A DNA stretch of 46,705 bases from Nonomuraea spiralis (GTDB lineage: Bacteria; Actinomycetota; Actinomycetes; Streptosporangiales; Streptosporangiaceae): positions 1-46,705 of the forward strand of contig NZ_BMRC01000052.1 of NCBI RefSeq assembly GCF_014648435.1, given 5' to 3'. This document shows, one piece after another, positions 1 through 8,640 of the stretch (position 1 is the first letter of the stretch; each line of letters opens with the position of its first letter). The notes under the pieces are model-generated. The model did not search any database, was not told the origin of the DNA, and worked only from the letters and a program-made list of their open reading frames with translations. Position numbers and translations under genes: made by a program.

Positions 1-146
1 ACAGCCGCCGGGTTACGCTCCGGATCCAGCGAGTACAGCGCCGTCAAGTACGGCGGCAACGTCGCATGCTCCAGCTCGATCGCCCACTGCAGGTGCTCAC
101 GCAGACTGCCGAGCGTGCCGATCCGCGGCTCAGGCAACGTCGTCAC
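1..146 (-). CDS. Ferritin-like (VioB-type) protein, N-terminus only
   Basis: The gene runs off the left edge; only the first 48 codons are present. The reverse strand from a GTG at 146 reads TTLPEPRIGTLGSLREHLQW, followed by an E-L-E-H-A-T-x-P-P-Y segment. That is the first iron-ligand helix of the ferritin-like domain seen in VioB-type proteins (an amphipathic helix ending in ELEHATxPPY and then LYS). Family knowledge: such domains occur in iminophenylpyruvate dimer synthase and in many uncharacterised actinobacterial proteins. The start overlaps the 3' end of the upstream 76-aa gene by 17 bp, so the two are probably translated together. The function of this member cannot be judged without the rest. 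Confidence 0.65.
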   Translation of the reverse strand, partial: MTTLPEPRIGTLGSLREHLQWAIELEHATLPPYLTALYSLDPERNPAA

Positions 147-360
147 CCGGCCTCGGGCCGGCCTCCAGCACCTCGACCGCGTCGCGCAGCCCCCGCAGAG
201 CGATCTTCTCGCGCTCGACGTCCGTCGGGTCGTACAGCCACTCGGTGACCGGCTGCCCCACCTCCTCCTCCGGGTGGCTGGCCTCGGCGATGATCAGCTC
301 CTCCTCGATCTCGACGTGGAGCTCGTACAGGAACTCGTACTCACTGTTCGGGGTGCTCAT
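130..360 (-). CDS. Small acidic hypothetical protein (76 aa)
   Basis: A 76-residue very acidic protein (runs such as EIEEEL and HPEEE) with no signal peptide or membrane segment. I do not recognise a family. It starts at ATG 360, preceded by a purine-rich stretch (GGAGAC on the reverse strand). Its stop lies 17 bp inside the start of the ferritin-like gene, so the two form an operon. A TGTCACA-type promoter candidate lies 130 bp upstream (488-514). The small size, acidity and tight coupling suggest a partner or accessory of the ferritin-like protein, but that is inference. Confidence 0.55.
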   Translation of the reverse strand: MSTPNSEYEFLYELHVEIEEELIIAEASHPEEEVGQPVTEWLYDPTDVEREKIALRGLRDAVEVLEAGPRPGDDVA

Positions 361-487
361 GTCTCCTCCAAGGGATCTGCACTCGGCCGGCGGCCGGCAT
401 CGACTCGGTCAGGATCGGCCGGACCCCGAACCGCTCAGCCCGCCGGCCCGCCGACTCCCGCGCCCGTGTGGTCCGATCGCCAGCTAA

Positions 488-514
488 GACAGGACGGCCT
501 CGGCGTTTGTGACA
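488..514 (-). promoter_or_regulatory. ECF41-like promoter, TGTCACA-N16-TGTC
   Basis: On the reverse strand TGTCACA (508-514) is followed after 16 nt by TGTCTT (-10 core TGTC, 488-491). ECF41-group sigma factors are known to use TGTCACA with a CGTC-like -10 at about this spacing. The promoter points at the 76-aa/ferritin-like pair. Two similar sites occur nearby (3492-3518 and 7356-7383). Confidence 0.45.
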
Positions 515-522
515 AGATCCAG

Positions 523-2253
523 CTATTCGACGAGCTTTCCCACGGTTGAGACCTCGCCCATGAGCGCCGCGATCTCGCCGGGAATCGGCGGGATGCTCTC
601 CCGCTCCACCGATCCGGGGCCGGACCACACGAGGTTGACCTGCAGTGCGGGGTCGAGTTCCGGGTAGTCGGAGCGGTTGTGGCAGCCGCGGGTCTCGCGG
701 CGCTCGATCGCGGTTTCGATGGTCGCGCGCGCGGCGAGCACCGCGGACTTCAGGTCGAAGGCGTGGGCCAGGTCTTGGAAGCCGGCGATGTCCGGGTGCA
801 CGCCTATCTTGCTGATGCGCGCCTCGACCGCGGCCAGCTCGGCGAGGCCTTTTCGCAGGCCGCCCTCGTCGCGTACCACTCCGGCGTGCTCCGTCATGAT
901 GTCGCGGAGCGCTCGCTGCAACGAGCGCACGTTCTCCGGGCCGTCGGCGGACAGGAGTTCGTCCACTTCCTCCCGCGCTGCGGCGAGCGCCTCGGCGGAG
1001 CGGCGCTGCGCGTCCAGACCCGCGGAATACTCCGCCGCCGCCTGACCGACGATGCGGCCGAAGACGAGGAGCTCGATGAGGGAGTTGCCGCCCAGGCGGT
1101 TGGCGCCGTGCAGGCCGCTGGCCGCCTCCCCGATCGCGTACAGGCCGTCGACGCCCGTGCCGTGGTCTTCGGGGCGCACCCAGACGCCGCCCATCGAGTA
1201 GTGCGCGGTCGGCGCGACCTCGATCGGCTTCTTGGTGATGTCGAGCATCTGCAGTTCCAGGAGCGTCTGGTAGACGCGAGGCAGCCGCGTCATGATCGCC
1301 TCGCGCGGGAGATGCGACACGTCCAGCCACACGCCGCCGTCCGGGGTGCCGCGACCTTCCTTGATCTCCGTGTATGCGGCCAGCGCGACCCGATCGCGCG
1401 TGGACAACTCCATCCGCTCCGGGTCATACCGGGACATGAACCGCTCGCCGAGCCGGTTGCGCAGGACCCCGCCCTCGCCCCGTGCCGCCTCGGAGACGAG
1501 CGTGCCCGCCGCGTTCTCCGGCGCGATGAGACCAGAGGGGTGGAACTGCACCAGCTCGGGGTCACGGATGCGGCAGCCGGCCAGGACGGCCAGGCGGAAG
1601 GAGTCGCCGGTGTTCTCATCACGCCGGGAGGAGGTGCGCCGCCAGATCCGGGTGTGGCCACCCGCGGCCAGGATCACCGCATCGGCATGGATGACGTAGT
1701 GGCTGCCGTCGGTCAGGTCGAACCCGTACGCGCCGAAGACCGCGTTGTCGCGCACGAGAATCCGCGTGATGTACATCGTGTCGAGGACGCGGACATCGAG
1801 CTGGGCCGCCCGGTTGATCAGCGTGCGCTGGATCTCGAGTCCGGTGTAGTCCCCCGCGTACGAGGTGCGCCGGAAGGTGTGGGCGCCGAAGAAGCGCTGG
1901 GAGATCCGCCCGTCCTGCTCGCGTGCGAACGGCATGCCGTACCGCACGAGGTCCTCGATGCCACGCGCGGCCCCCTCGGTGACGATGCGCACCGTCTCGG
2001 GGTTGGCCAGCAGGTAACTCTCCTTGAGAGTGTCGGCCGCGTGCTGCTGCCAGGTGTCTTCGGGGTCCATCGTGGCGAGGGCTGCGTTGATGCCGCCTGC
2101 CGCGAGCGAGGTGTGTGCGTCCGCCTTCGGCCGTTTGCCGACCGCGAGGACATCCACCCCGCGCTCGGCGAGTTCGACGGCCGCCCGCAGCCCGGCCCCT
2201 CCGGTCCCGATGACCAGGACGGACGTGGCGATTCTGTTCTCTGACGCGTACAT
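523..2253 (-). CDS. FAD-binding flavoprotein of the SdhA/FrdA/NadB superfamily
   Basis: 576 aa. The N-terminal dinucleotide fold is GTGGAGLRAA (16-25). His47 in DAHTSLAAGGIN sits where succinate dehydrogenase/fumarate reductase flavoproteins attach FAD covalently; L-aspartate oxidase lacks this His. Other marks are PTAHYSMGGV and LHGANRLGGNSLIE, both closer to SdhA than to NadB, and a C-terminal helical domain with RGCHNRSDYP. The expected chemistry is C-C oxidation or reduction of a dicarboxylate-like substrate. No iron-sulfur (SdhB) or membrane anchor subunit is adjacent, so it may act alone or with distant partners. The start codon at 2253 has an AAGGAG site and lies 9 bp after the LtrA stop, so both are one operon. 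An aspartate-oxidase-like role cannot be ruled out. Confidence 0.8.
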   Translation of the reverse strand: MYASENRIATSVLVIGTGGAGLRAAVELAERGVDVLAVGKRPKADAHTSLAAGGINAALATMDPEDTWQQHAADTLKESYLLANPETVRIVTEGAARGIEDLVRYGMPFAREQDGRISQRFFGAHTFRRTSYAGDYTGLEIQRTLINRAAQLDVRVLDTMYITRILVRDNAVFGAYGFDLTDGSHYVIHADAVILAAGGHTRIWRRTSSRRDENTGDSFRLAVLAGCRIRDPELVQFHPSGLIAPENAAGTLVSEAARGEGGVLRNRLGERFMSRYDPERMELSTRDRVALAAYTEIKEGRGTPDGGVWLDVSHLPREAIMTRLPRVYQTLLELQMLDITKKPIEVAPTAHYSMGGVWVRPEDHGTGVDGLYAIGEAASGLHGANRLGGNSLIELLVFGRIVGQAAAEYSAGLDAQRRSAEALAAAREEVDELLSADGPENVRSLQRALRDIMTEHAGVVRDEGGLRKGLAELAAVEARISKIGVHPDIAGFQDLAHAFDLKSAVLAARATIETAIERRETRGCHNRSDYPELDPALQVNLVWSGPGSVERESIPPIPGEIAALMGEVSTVGKLVE

Positions 2254-2262
2254 GATGCTCCT

Positions 2263-3453
2263 TCAGCTACGTGCCGCCCAGATGGCGACGGCGACCAGCG
2301 CGACGCAGGCGGCCGCGATCAGCGCGACCACGGCGGCCACCCCGATCCACGGCGCCGCGAGCGGCGACAACACGACGGCCCCGACGCACCCTGCCAGGGC
2401 AGTGCGGGGGACGACGGAGTCCGCGTCGACCAGCGCGTGCACCGCCCGGAGCAGGATGAGATACACCCCGACCGGGACGGCGACCGCGTAGCCGATCGCC
2501 ATCGGCGATGCCGCCACCTGGCGCCCGCTCTGCTCCACCGCCACCTCGAGCCCGGCGCCGAGAGCCGCCAGCGCGGCGAAGATGCCGAAGTGGCCGTACC
2601 CCCACCAGTACGACCGGTGACGCCGCTCGCTGAGCCCCTCCCCTGCCTCGACCAGGAAGTACAGCCACCACAGGGCGAACAGCAGGACGAGACCGGATCC
2701 GGCGATGACGACGAGGGGAGCCGCTTCGAGCGCCCCTTCAACCCCTCTGCTCGCGGCCAGGACACTCTCGCCCAGCAGAATGATCGTGAACAGGCCGTAG
2801 CGCTCGGCGATGTGCCGCGGGTGCCAGGTGGTCGCCCTGACCCGCTCCGCCCACCACGGCACCGCCAGCTCCAGGACGACCAGGCAGGCGAAGAACGGCA
2901 GCTGGAGTGAGGCCGGCAGGAGACCGGCGTCCATGAGAGCGAGCCGGAGCAACCAGCCCGACTCGACCAGACCTATGCCCGCGGCGTAGCGGAGCCCTGT
3001 ACGGCGGCTCGCCGGGTCTTCGAACGCGGCCCTCAGCCATTGGGCGACGAGCCCGATCCTCATGATGAGGTAGCCCAGCGTGATGATCCCGTAGTCGGAG
3101 TGGCCGGCCGCGGCGGGCACGCCGACGGCGAGGACCAGCGCCCCCGCCATCTGCACCATGGTCAGCAGCCTGTAGGGAACGTCGTCGGTGTCGTAGGACG
3201 AGGCGAACCAGGTGAAGTTCATCCACGCCCACCAGATGGCGAAGAATACCTGGAGGAACGGGACCAGCCCGGTCAGGCCGTGACCTTCGGCGATGACGTG
3301 CGCGAACTGCGCCGTGACGGCCGCGACCGCGACCACGAAGGTGAGATCGAAGAGGAGCTCGAGCTGGCTCGACGCGCGATGCGGCTCGTCGACGGGCCGT
3401 GAGCTCATCCTGACCCGGATCCGGATGGTGGTCATGGTCGAGGGCACGCTCAC
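2263..3453 (-). CDS. Low temperature requirement A (LtrA) family membrane protein
   Basis: 396 aa with about ten hydrophobic segments. The family signature is visible near the N-terminus (LELLFDLTFVVAVAAV), in the middle (AERYGLFTIILLGESV) and in WWLYF followed by YGHFGIF. LtrA was named in Listeria for a cold-growth phenotype; its biochemical role is unknown. Here it is the first gene of an operon with the SdhA-type flavoprotein 9 bp downstream. A candidate ECF41-type promoter lies 39 bp upstream of the start, just beyond the adjacent sigma-factor gene, so it may belong to that sigma factor's regulon. An in-frame ATG seven codons in (MTTIRIR) is an alternative start. Confidence 0.85.
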   Translation of the reverse strand: MSVPSTMTTIRIRVRMSSRPVDEPHRASSQLELLFDLTFVVAVAAVTAQFAHVIAEGHGLTGLVPFLQVFFAIWWAWMNFTWFASSYDTDDVPYRLLTMVQMAGALVLAVGVPAAAGHSDYGIITLGYLIMRIGLVAQWLRAAFEDPASRRTGLRYAAGIGLVESGWLLRLALMDAGLLPASLQLPFFACLVVLELAVPWWAERVRATTWHPRHIAERYGLFTIILLGESVLAASRGVEGALEAAPLVVIAGSGLVLLFALWWLYFLVEAGEGLSERRHRSYWWGYGHFGIFAALAALGAGLEVAVEQSGRQVAASPMAIGYAVAVPVGVYLILLRAVHALVDADSVVPRTALAGCVGAVVLSPLAAPWIGVAAVVALIAAACVALVAVAIWAARS

Positions 3454-3491
3454 GCTCCTGTCGCTCTTTCGGCGTCCGATTCACCCCGAAA

Positions 3492-3518
3492 GACCGGACG
3501 GCGTCGGGATCTGTGACA
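3492..3518 (-). promoter_or_regulatory. ECF41-like promoter, TGTCACA-N16-GGTC
   Basis: Reverse strand: TGTCACA (3512-3518), 16-nt spacer, GGTC (3492-3495), then ATG of the LtrA gene 39 bp further. The -35 lies in a 15-bp palindrome, GATCTGTGACAGATC. The spacer ends in CGTCC as it does in the 488-514 site, so the two promoters share more than the core. Confidence 0.5.
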
Positions 3519-3541
3519 GATCGCCGCAACAGCGATCGAAC

Positions 3542-4207
3542 TCAGCGGACGATGTCGGCGGCGAGCACTTCTTCCAGCTCGGCGAGGTCGCCGGACTGGG
3601 CGACGGCGACGAACGTCCGTACGAGGCGCCGGTGCGCGGCGGTGCTCACCTGGCGGCCTCGCTCGGTGGCGAGGTGATTGCGCGCGCGTCGCAGGAGTTG
3701 CCGCGCTTGGTCCTCGCCAAGGTGGAGGAGCTCGGAGATCTGGCGGTAGGGGTAGTCGAAGGCCGTGCGCAGGAGATAGACGGCTCGTTCGGCGGGTGTC
3801 AGCCTCTCCAGCAGCAGCCGGATCGCAGTGTCGACCGCCTCTCGTCGTTCGGCCGCCGTCTCGGGCCCGGCGGAGAGGTCCGCCGTCTCGGGGAGCCAGG
3901 TGCCGGCGGAGGTCTCTCGGCGCCTGCGGGCGGACTGGGCGACATTGATGGCGAGCCTCATGGTGGTCAGCGCGAGGAAGGCCGGCGGGCTGATGACGAC
4001 CGACCGATCGGCACGGGCCCAACGCAGCCACGTCTCCTGCACCACGTCCTCGGCTTCGCCCACGTCCTGCAGGACGCGCAAACCGATCGTGAAAAGCCGG
4101 GGCGCGGCGCTGACGAACGCCGAATCGCCTCCGTCCCCATATGTGATCGGCCGGTCATCGGGCTGCTCCGCGTGGTCTTCGTACGACTCCAAAAGGCTCA
4201 TGGTCAC
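3542..4207 (-). CDS. ECF RNA polymerase sigma factor, ECF41/SigJ-like, short C-terminus
   Basis: 221 aa. Region 2 is at about 30-95 (LFTIGLRVLQDVGEAEDVVQ, then ETWLRW) and region 4 at about 125-180 (LTPAERAVYLLRTAFDYPYR, then QISELL). After region 4 comes HRRLVRTFVAVAQSGDLAEL, the first helix of the SnoaL-like extension carried by ECF41/SigJ sigma factors, but the protein stops about 15 residues later. Full-length family members are roughly 280-300 aa. In ECF41 proteins this extension controls activity, so a shortened form may be more or less active. It lies 88 bp upstream of the LtrA operon on the same strand. I see no reading frame downstream that would restore the missing domain. Confidence 0.8.
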   Translation of the reverse strand: MTMSLLESYEDHAEQPDDRPITYGDGGDSAFVSAAPRLFTIGLRVLQDVGEAEDVVQETWLRWARADRSVVISPPAFLALTTMRLAINVAQSARRRRETSAGTWLPETADLSAGPETAAERREAVDTAIRLLLERLTPAERAVYLLRTAFDYPYRQISELLHLGEDQARQLLRRARNHLATERGRQVSTAAHRRLVRTFVAVAQSGDLAELEEVLAADIVR

Positions 4208-4530
4208 GATGGCGGCTCCGTTCGACAGCTGGCATCCGGTGATGCCGCTGCGATCACGGTCGCTGCCCGTGCTGCTCCATCGCGCCCTGGGAACACCGTG
4301 GTCGGCACCCTGGCCCGCACCGTGGCGGGTGGGCGTGGGGGGCAGCGGAGGCGCTTCGGACGGTGGGCTGTTCCGCGGCCACCCGGCTCATCCTGCGGCC
4401 GGTGTCACCAGCAGATTGCTGGGCTTAATGGCAGAACGGTAGGTTACGGGTCCATCTAGGATGTACGCCGGTTTCTCCCCATGTTCGGCAGTCATGGGGC
4501 AACGAACAGATGATCGTCGGGGGCAGTGCC
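4208..4530. other. Divergent intergenic region, sigma factor / LuxR regulator
   Basis: 323 bp between two divergent regulators. The only promoter-like element I see is weak: TTGCTG (4416-4421), 18-nt spacer, TAGGTT (4440-4445), pointing right to the LuxR gene. No TGTCACA motif faces the sigma gene, so autoregulation by the usual ECF41 promoter is not evident. Confidence 0.3.
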
Positions 4531-7302
4531 ATGGCAAGCAGAGGTCCCGGGTCGCAACTTCGCGGGCGGCAGCTGGAGTGCGAGGCGCTGGATCAGCTCG
4601 TGGCGACGGTGCAGGACGGCCACAGCTCGGTCCTGGCTCTGCGCGGCGAGGCCGGCATCGGCAAGACGGCGCTGCTTGAGTACGCGCGGGACAGCGCGTC
4701 CGGCTGCCGGATCATCAGAGCGACCGGCGTGGAATCCGAGATGGAGCTGGCCTTCGGCGGGCTGCATCAGCTGTGCTCCCCGTTCCTGGAGCACCTGGGT
4801 CGCCTGCCGGGCCCGCAACGCGACGCGCTCGGGACGGCGTTCGGCCTGAGCGCCGGAACCCCACCGGACCGCTTCCTGGTCGGGCTCGCGGTGCTCAGCC
4901 TGCTCGCCGACGTGGCCGAGAAAGGGCCCCTGGTCTGCCTCGTCGACGACGCGCAGTGGCTCGACCAGGTCTCCGCGCAGACCCTCGCCTTCGTCGCGCG
5001 GCGCCTGCTCGCGGAGCCGATCGGGCTGGTGTTCGCGGTGCGCGAGCACCACCTCGAACAGGAGCTGAAGGGGCTGCCCCAGCTCGACGTGGGACGGCTG
5101 AGCGACAGCGACGCCCGCGCCCTGCTGGACTCCGTGACTCCTGGACGACTCGACGAGCAGGTCCGGGACCGGATCGTCGTCGAGACGCGGGGGAACCCGC
5201 TGGCCCTGCTCGAACTGCCCCGGGGGCTGACGCCGGCGGAGCTGGCGGGTGGATTCGGGCGGCCCGACGCGCGACCGCTGGCCAGTCAGATCGAGCAGGG
5301 CTTCCTGCGGCGGGTCCGGTCGTTGCCGGCCGAGACACAGCGGCTGCTGCTCATCGCGGCGGCCGAGCCGGTCGGAGATGTGACTCTGCTGACTCGCGCG
5401 GCGGAGTTGCTGGGCATCGAGGTGTCCGCCGCGTCGCCGGCCGAGGCGGCGGGGCTGATCGCCATCGGTACGCGGGTGCGTTTCCGTCATCCCCTCATGC
5501 GATCGGCGGCCTACCGCGTCGCGTCCCCGCAGGACCGGCAGGACGTCCACCGGGCGCTGGCCGACGCGACCGATCCCCGAGCGGACCCCGATCGCCGGGC
5601 GTGGCACCTCGCCAACGCGACGGCCGGCCCCGACGAGACGGTGGCCGCCGAGTTGGAGCGCTCGGCCGATCGGGCGCAGGCGCGCGGCGGAGTCGCCGCG
5701 GCGGCGGCGTTCCACGAGCGGGCAGCCGAGCTGACCCCCGATCCCGCGCGCCGCGGCGCCAGGGCCTTGGCGGCGGCACGGGCCAAATACCAGGCCGGCG
5801 GGTACGACGCCGCGCTCGAACTGCTGGACGCGGCCGAACTCAGCACTCTGGACGAACGCGAACTCGCCCAGGCCGGCCTGCTGCGCGGTCAGATCGCGTT
5901 CGCCTCCAGGAGCGCCGGTTCCGCCTTCCCGCTGCTGCTCAGAGCCGGTGAGCGCCTGGCGCCGCTGGACGCCGGGCTCGCCCGCGAGACCTACCGCGAC
6001 ACCTTGAACGCGGCCATGAACGCGGGCCGGCTGCCGAGCGGCGCCCAAGTGGTGGACATCGCCGAGGCGCTGCTCGCCGCACCGCCTGGGCCGCCGCCGG
6101 CGCGCAACGACCTGCTCCTGAACGGCGTGGGCGTGGCGCTCACCGAGGGCTCCGCCGCAGGCGTGCCGATGGTGCTGCGGGCCCTGGAGTCCTTCCGCGC
6201 CGAAGGGATCTCCAGGGAACAGGGCCTTGGCTGGCTGCCGTTCGCGTCCCGGATGGCCCATAACGTCTGGGACTTCGACAGTTGGTCGGTGCTCTCCGCG
6301 AGACTGGTCGATCTGGCACGCGAGGCGGGTGCACTGTCGGTGCTGCCCTCAGCTCTCCACATGCTCGTGTCGAACAGGGTCCTCGCCGGCGAGTTCGCCC
6401 TGGCCGACGCGCTGGTCGCCGAGGCGGTGACGATCGGCGAGGTGACGGGCAGCCGCTATCTGGCCCAGTACGCGGCCCTGGTACTCGAACCGTGGAGAGG
6501 ACGAGAAGCCGCGATGCGTCAGGTGAGCGCAGCGATCATGCGGGACCCGGCCATCCAGGGAGAAGGCAAGGTGGTGACCGCCACCCAATGGGCGAGTGCG
6601 GTGCTCTGCAACGGCCTCGGCCGGTACGAGGAGGCGTACGTCGCCGCCGAGCGAGCCTTCGAGCACCCGCAGGAGCTCGGCGGCACGGCCATCAGGTCCA
6701 CGGTCGAACTCGTCGAGGCCGCCGTCCGGAGCGGGAGGCCCGCTCGGGCAGCCGAAGTCGCCTGGCGACTCGACGAGATGGCCCGAGCCAGCGGCACCGA
6801 CTGGGCCCTCGGGACCTCGGCGTGCGTACGGGCCCAGGTGAGCGACGGAGCGGACGCCGACGTTCTCTACCGCGAGGCGATCGAGCGGCTCGGCCGCACC
6901 GAGGTCCGGACGACGCTCGCCCGCACCCGGCTGCTCTACGGCGAGTGGCTGCGCCGGGAGAACCGCCGCCTCGACGCACGCGAGCAGCTGGGCATCGCAT
7001 ACGAGCTGCTCGGCGACATGGGGGCCGAGGCGTTCGCGGAACGCGCCCGGCGCGAGCTCCAGGCCACCGGTGAGACGGTACGCAAGCGCACCGTCGAGGC
7101 ACGCGCCACTCTCACCGCCCAGGAGGCGCAGATAGCGCGCCTGGCCGGCGACGGGCTGACGAACCCCGAGATCGGCGCTCAGCTCTTCATCAGCCCGCAC
7201 ACCGTCGAATGGCATCTGCGCAAGGTCTTCGCGAAGCTCGGCATCACCTCACGCAAGCAGATCCGCATCACGCTGCTCGAAGGCGCGGCGCTCACAGCCT
7301 GA
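4531..7302 (+). CDS. LuxR-family regulator with AAA ATPase domain (LAL type)
   Basis: About 923 aa. Walker A GEAGIGKTALL is near residue 40 and Walker B LVCLVDDAQWLD near residue 140. A long helical repeat region follows. The C-terminal LuxR DNA-binding domain contains LTAQEAQIARLAGDGLTNPE, then ISPHTVEWHLRKVFAKLGI. The architecture and length are those of large ATP-binding LuxR (MalT-like) regulators, which integrate nucleotide and ligand signals. I prefer ATG 4531 because GGGGG lies 8-9 bp before it; an in-frame ATG at 4510 would add seven residues. The next two genes downstream are secreted proteins on the same strand, so it is a candidate regulator of them. Confidence 0.9.
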   Translation: MASRGPGSQLRGRQLECEALDQLVATVQDGHSSVLALRGEAGIGKTALLEYARDSASGCRIIRATGVESEMELAFGGLHQLCSPFLEHLGRLPGPQRDALGTAFGLSAGTPPDRFLVGLAVLSLLADVAEKGPLVCLVDDAQWLDQVSAQTLAFVARRLLAEPIGLVFAVREHHLEQELKGLPQLDVGRLSDSDARALLDSVTPGRLDEQVRDRIVVETRGNPLALLELPRGLTPAELAGGFGRPDARPLASQIEQGFLRRVRSLPAETQRLLLIAAAEPVGDVTLLTRAAELLGIEVSAASPAEAAGLIAIGTRVRFRHPLMRSAAYRVASPQDRQDVHRALADATDPRADPDRRAWHLANATAGPDETVAAELERSADRAQARGGVAAAAAFHERAAELTPDPARRGARALAAARAKYQAGGYDAALELLDAAELSTLDERELAQAGLLRGQIAFASRSAGSAFPLLLRAGERLAPLDAGLARETYRDTLNAAMNAGRLPSGAQVVDIAEALLAAPPGPPPARNDLLLNGVGVALTEGSAAGVPMVLRALESFRAEGISREQGLGWLPFASRMAHNVWDFDSWSVLSARLVDLAREAGALSVLPSALHMLVSNRVLAGEFALADALVAEAVTIGEVTGSRYLAQYAALVLEPWRGREAAMRQVSAAIMRDPAIQGEGKVVTATQWASAVLCNGLGRYEEAYVAAERAFEHPQELGGTAIRSTVELVEAAVRSGRPARAAEVAWRLDEMARASGTDWALGTSACVRAQVSDGADADVLYREAIERLGRTEVRTTLARTRLLYGEWLRRENRRLDAREQLGIAYELLGDMGAEAFAERARRELQATGETVRKRTVEARATLTAQEAQIARLAGDGLTNPEIGAQLFISPHTVEWHLRKVFAKLGITSRKQIRITLLEGAALTA

Positions 7303-7355
7303 GGATCCGCGGCCCGCCGCCGTCCGCAAGCGGGATGGTGATGTGACGAGCGTCA

Positions 7356-7383
7356 TGTCACAAGCGGCCTCCCGCACCTTGTC
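7356..7383 (+). promoter_or_regulatory. ECF41-like promoter, TGTCACA-N17-TGTC
   Basis: TGTCACA (7356-7362), 17-nt spacer, TGTCTC (core 7380-7383), 80 bp before the secreted-protein start. The -35 is half of an inverted repeat, TGTGAC-N9-GTCACA, so a divergent or dimer-binding function is also possible. Confidence 0.45.
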
Positions 7384-7462
7384 TCTGTAACGACGGTCCA
7401 TGAGTCACCGCCGGGCCAACGGCGCGATGGTCGTCGATTCGAGAGACGATGCAGGAGAAGAG

Positions 7463-8560
7463 ATGTTCATCAAGAAGAGGTTGTTCATCGCGGCCGTGTC
7501 GCTGATCGCCTCTGCCGGTGGAATGACGGTGCCGGCCTCGGCCGACGACGGCGGCGCCTCGATCAGCTCCTGGGGCTTCCCCGGTGAGGGGTCCGACTGG
7601 CAGCCGGTGACCTACGCCGGCGGGCAGATCACCAGCAGGTCCACTCCGGGAGAGGCGCGCGACAACCGCGGCAACATCCTGCACGCCTGGCGCGGCGCGG
7701 ACAACGACTCCATCTGGATCTCGTTGAACAACGGGCCCGCGTACTCGCTGCCCAACGCGCAGACATGGACGCCTCCGCGGGTGATCTGGACGGACGACGG
7801 GGGCCGCGGCAACTTCCGGATCTTCCACACCGGCACCGAGGGCCACGTCTACCAGCACCGCGTCCAGCTCAGCCCGAGCTACCAGCTACCCGCCACCCTG
7901 CCCAGCTGGACCAGGATCCCCAACGACACGCGCACCACCGACACCGAGCCCGTGGCGGCCGCCGCGCTGCCCGGCAACTCCTTCATGCTCGCCTGGAACA
8001 GCCAGTCCACCGACGACATCTGGACGATGTACTACAACGGCGACACCGGCACCTACAGCTCGCCCAGCGTCGTGCCGGGCGCGCGGAGCAAGGACGCGCC
8101 GGGACTGGCCGCCCAGGTGGGCGCCAGCGCCGACCCCGCTCCCTGGAACCAGGTCGTGCTCGCCTTCACGGGCACCGACAACTACGTGTACATGTCGCGG
8201 CAGCGGTACGGGACCGGCAACTGGACGAATCCGTTCCGGGTCTATGCGACAGGCACCCCGGGCTACACGAGGAACGGCCCGTCCGTCGCGCTCTCCCGAA
8301 GCGGCTACGGCGTCATCACCATCACCGAGGACCGTGACAACACCATCGGCAGTTACATGATCTCGCGCGACGGCGGGTGGAGCGGCTACTACGAGGAGAA
8401 CAGCTTCGCGCTCTCCCCCGGCAGAACCCCGCTGGCCGTGGTGGCCGGCACCGATCTCTACTACGTCATCAACGGTTCGGCCAGCGGCAAGAGCGGCGTG
8501 CTGTGGAAGAAGGTCTACGACTTCGCGGCGATGCCCACGCCGTCGGCCCCGCAGTGGTGA
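7463..8560 (+). CDS. Secreted protein, probable beta-propeller-like fold
   Basis: 365 aa. ATG 7463 has an AGGAG site 5 bp upstream and begins a clear signal peptide (MFIKKRLFIAAVSLIASAG, cleavage after PASA near residue 30). In-frame upstream ATGs lack a ribosome site and would bury the signal. The mature protein is rich in Trp, Gly and Asp, with recurring units such as NILHAWRGADNDSIW, SFMLAWNSQSTDDIW and QVVLAFTGTDNYVYM. This fits a repeated beta-blade fold. No catalytic motif is evident. It precedes the toxin-like gene by 80 bp on the same strand, and a TGTCACA-type promoter lies upstream, so the two may be co-expressed. Confidence 0.75.
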   Translation: MFIKKRLFIAAVSLIASAGGMTVPASADDGGASISSWGFPGEGSDWQPVTYAGGQITSRSTPGEARDNRGNILHAWRGADNDSIWISLNNGPAYSLPNAQTWTPPRVIWTDDGGRGNFRIFHTGTEGHVYQHRVQLSPSYQLPATLPSWTRIPNDTRTTDTEPVAAAALPGNSFMLAWNSQSTDDIWTMYYNGDTGTYSSPSVVPGARSKDAPGLAAQVGASADPAPWNQVVLAFTGTDNYVYMSRQRYGTGNWTNPFRVYATGTPGYTRNGPSVALSRSGYGVITITEDRDNTIGSYMISRDGGWSGYYEENSFALSPGRTPLAVVAGTDLYYVINGSASGKSGVLWKKVYDFAAMPTPSAPQW

Positions 8561-8640
8561 AGCCGGCGAACGCTCAGCCGCACGACGTCATCGTCACCGG
8601 CGCCGGATCCCGGCGTCTGCGTCCTTCTCGGAGAGATCAC

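Noticed and set aside
679..2244. 521-codon open frame on the plus strand opposite the flavoprotein
   Set aside because: It is the antisense of a gene with clear FAD and active-site motifs; its Arg/Gly/Val-rich sequence matches no family and is the usual GC-driven shadow.
4492..6261. 589-codon open frame antisense to the LuxR regulator
   Set aside because: A shadow of the ATPase and helical repeat region; the plus strand has Walker motifs and a LuxR HTH.
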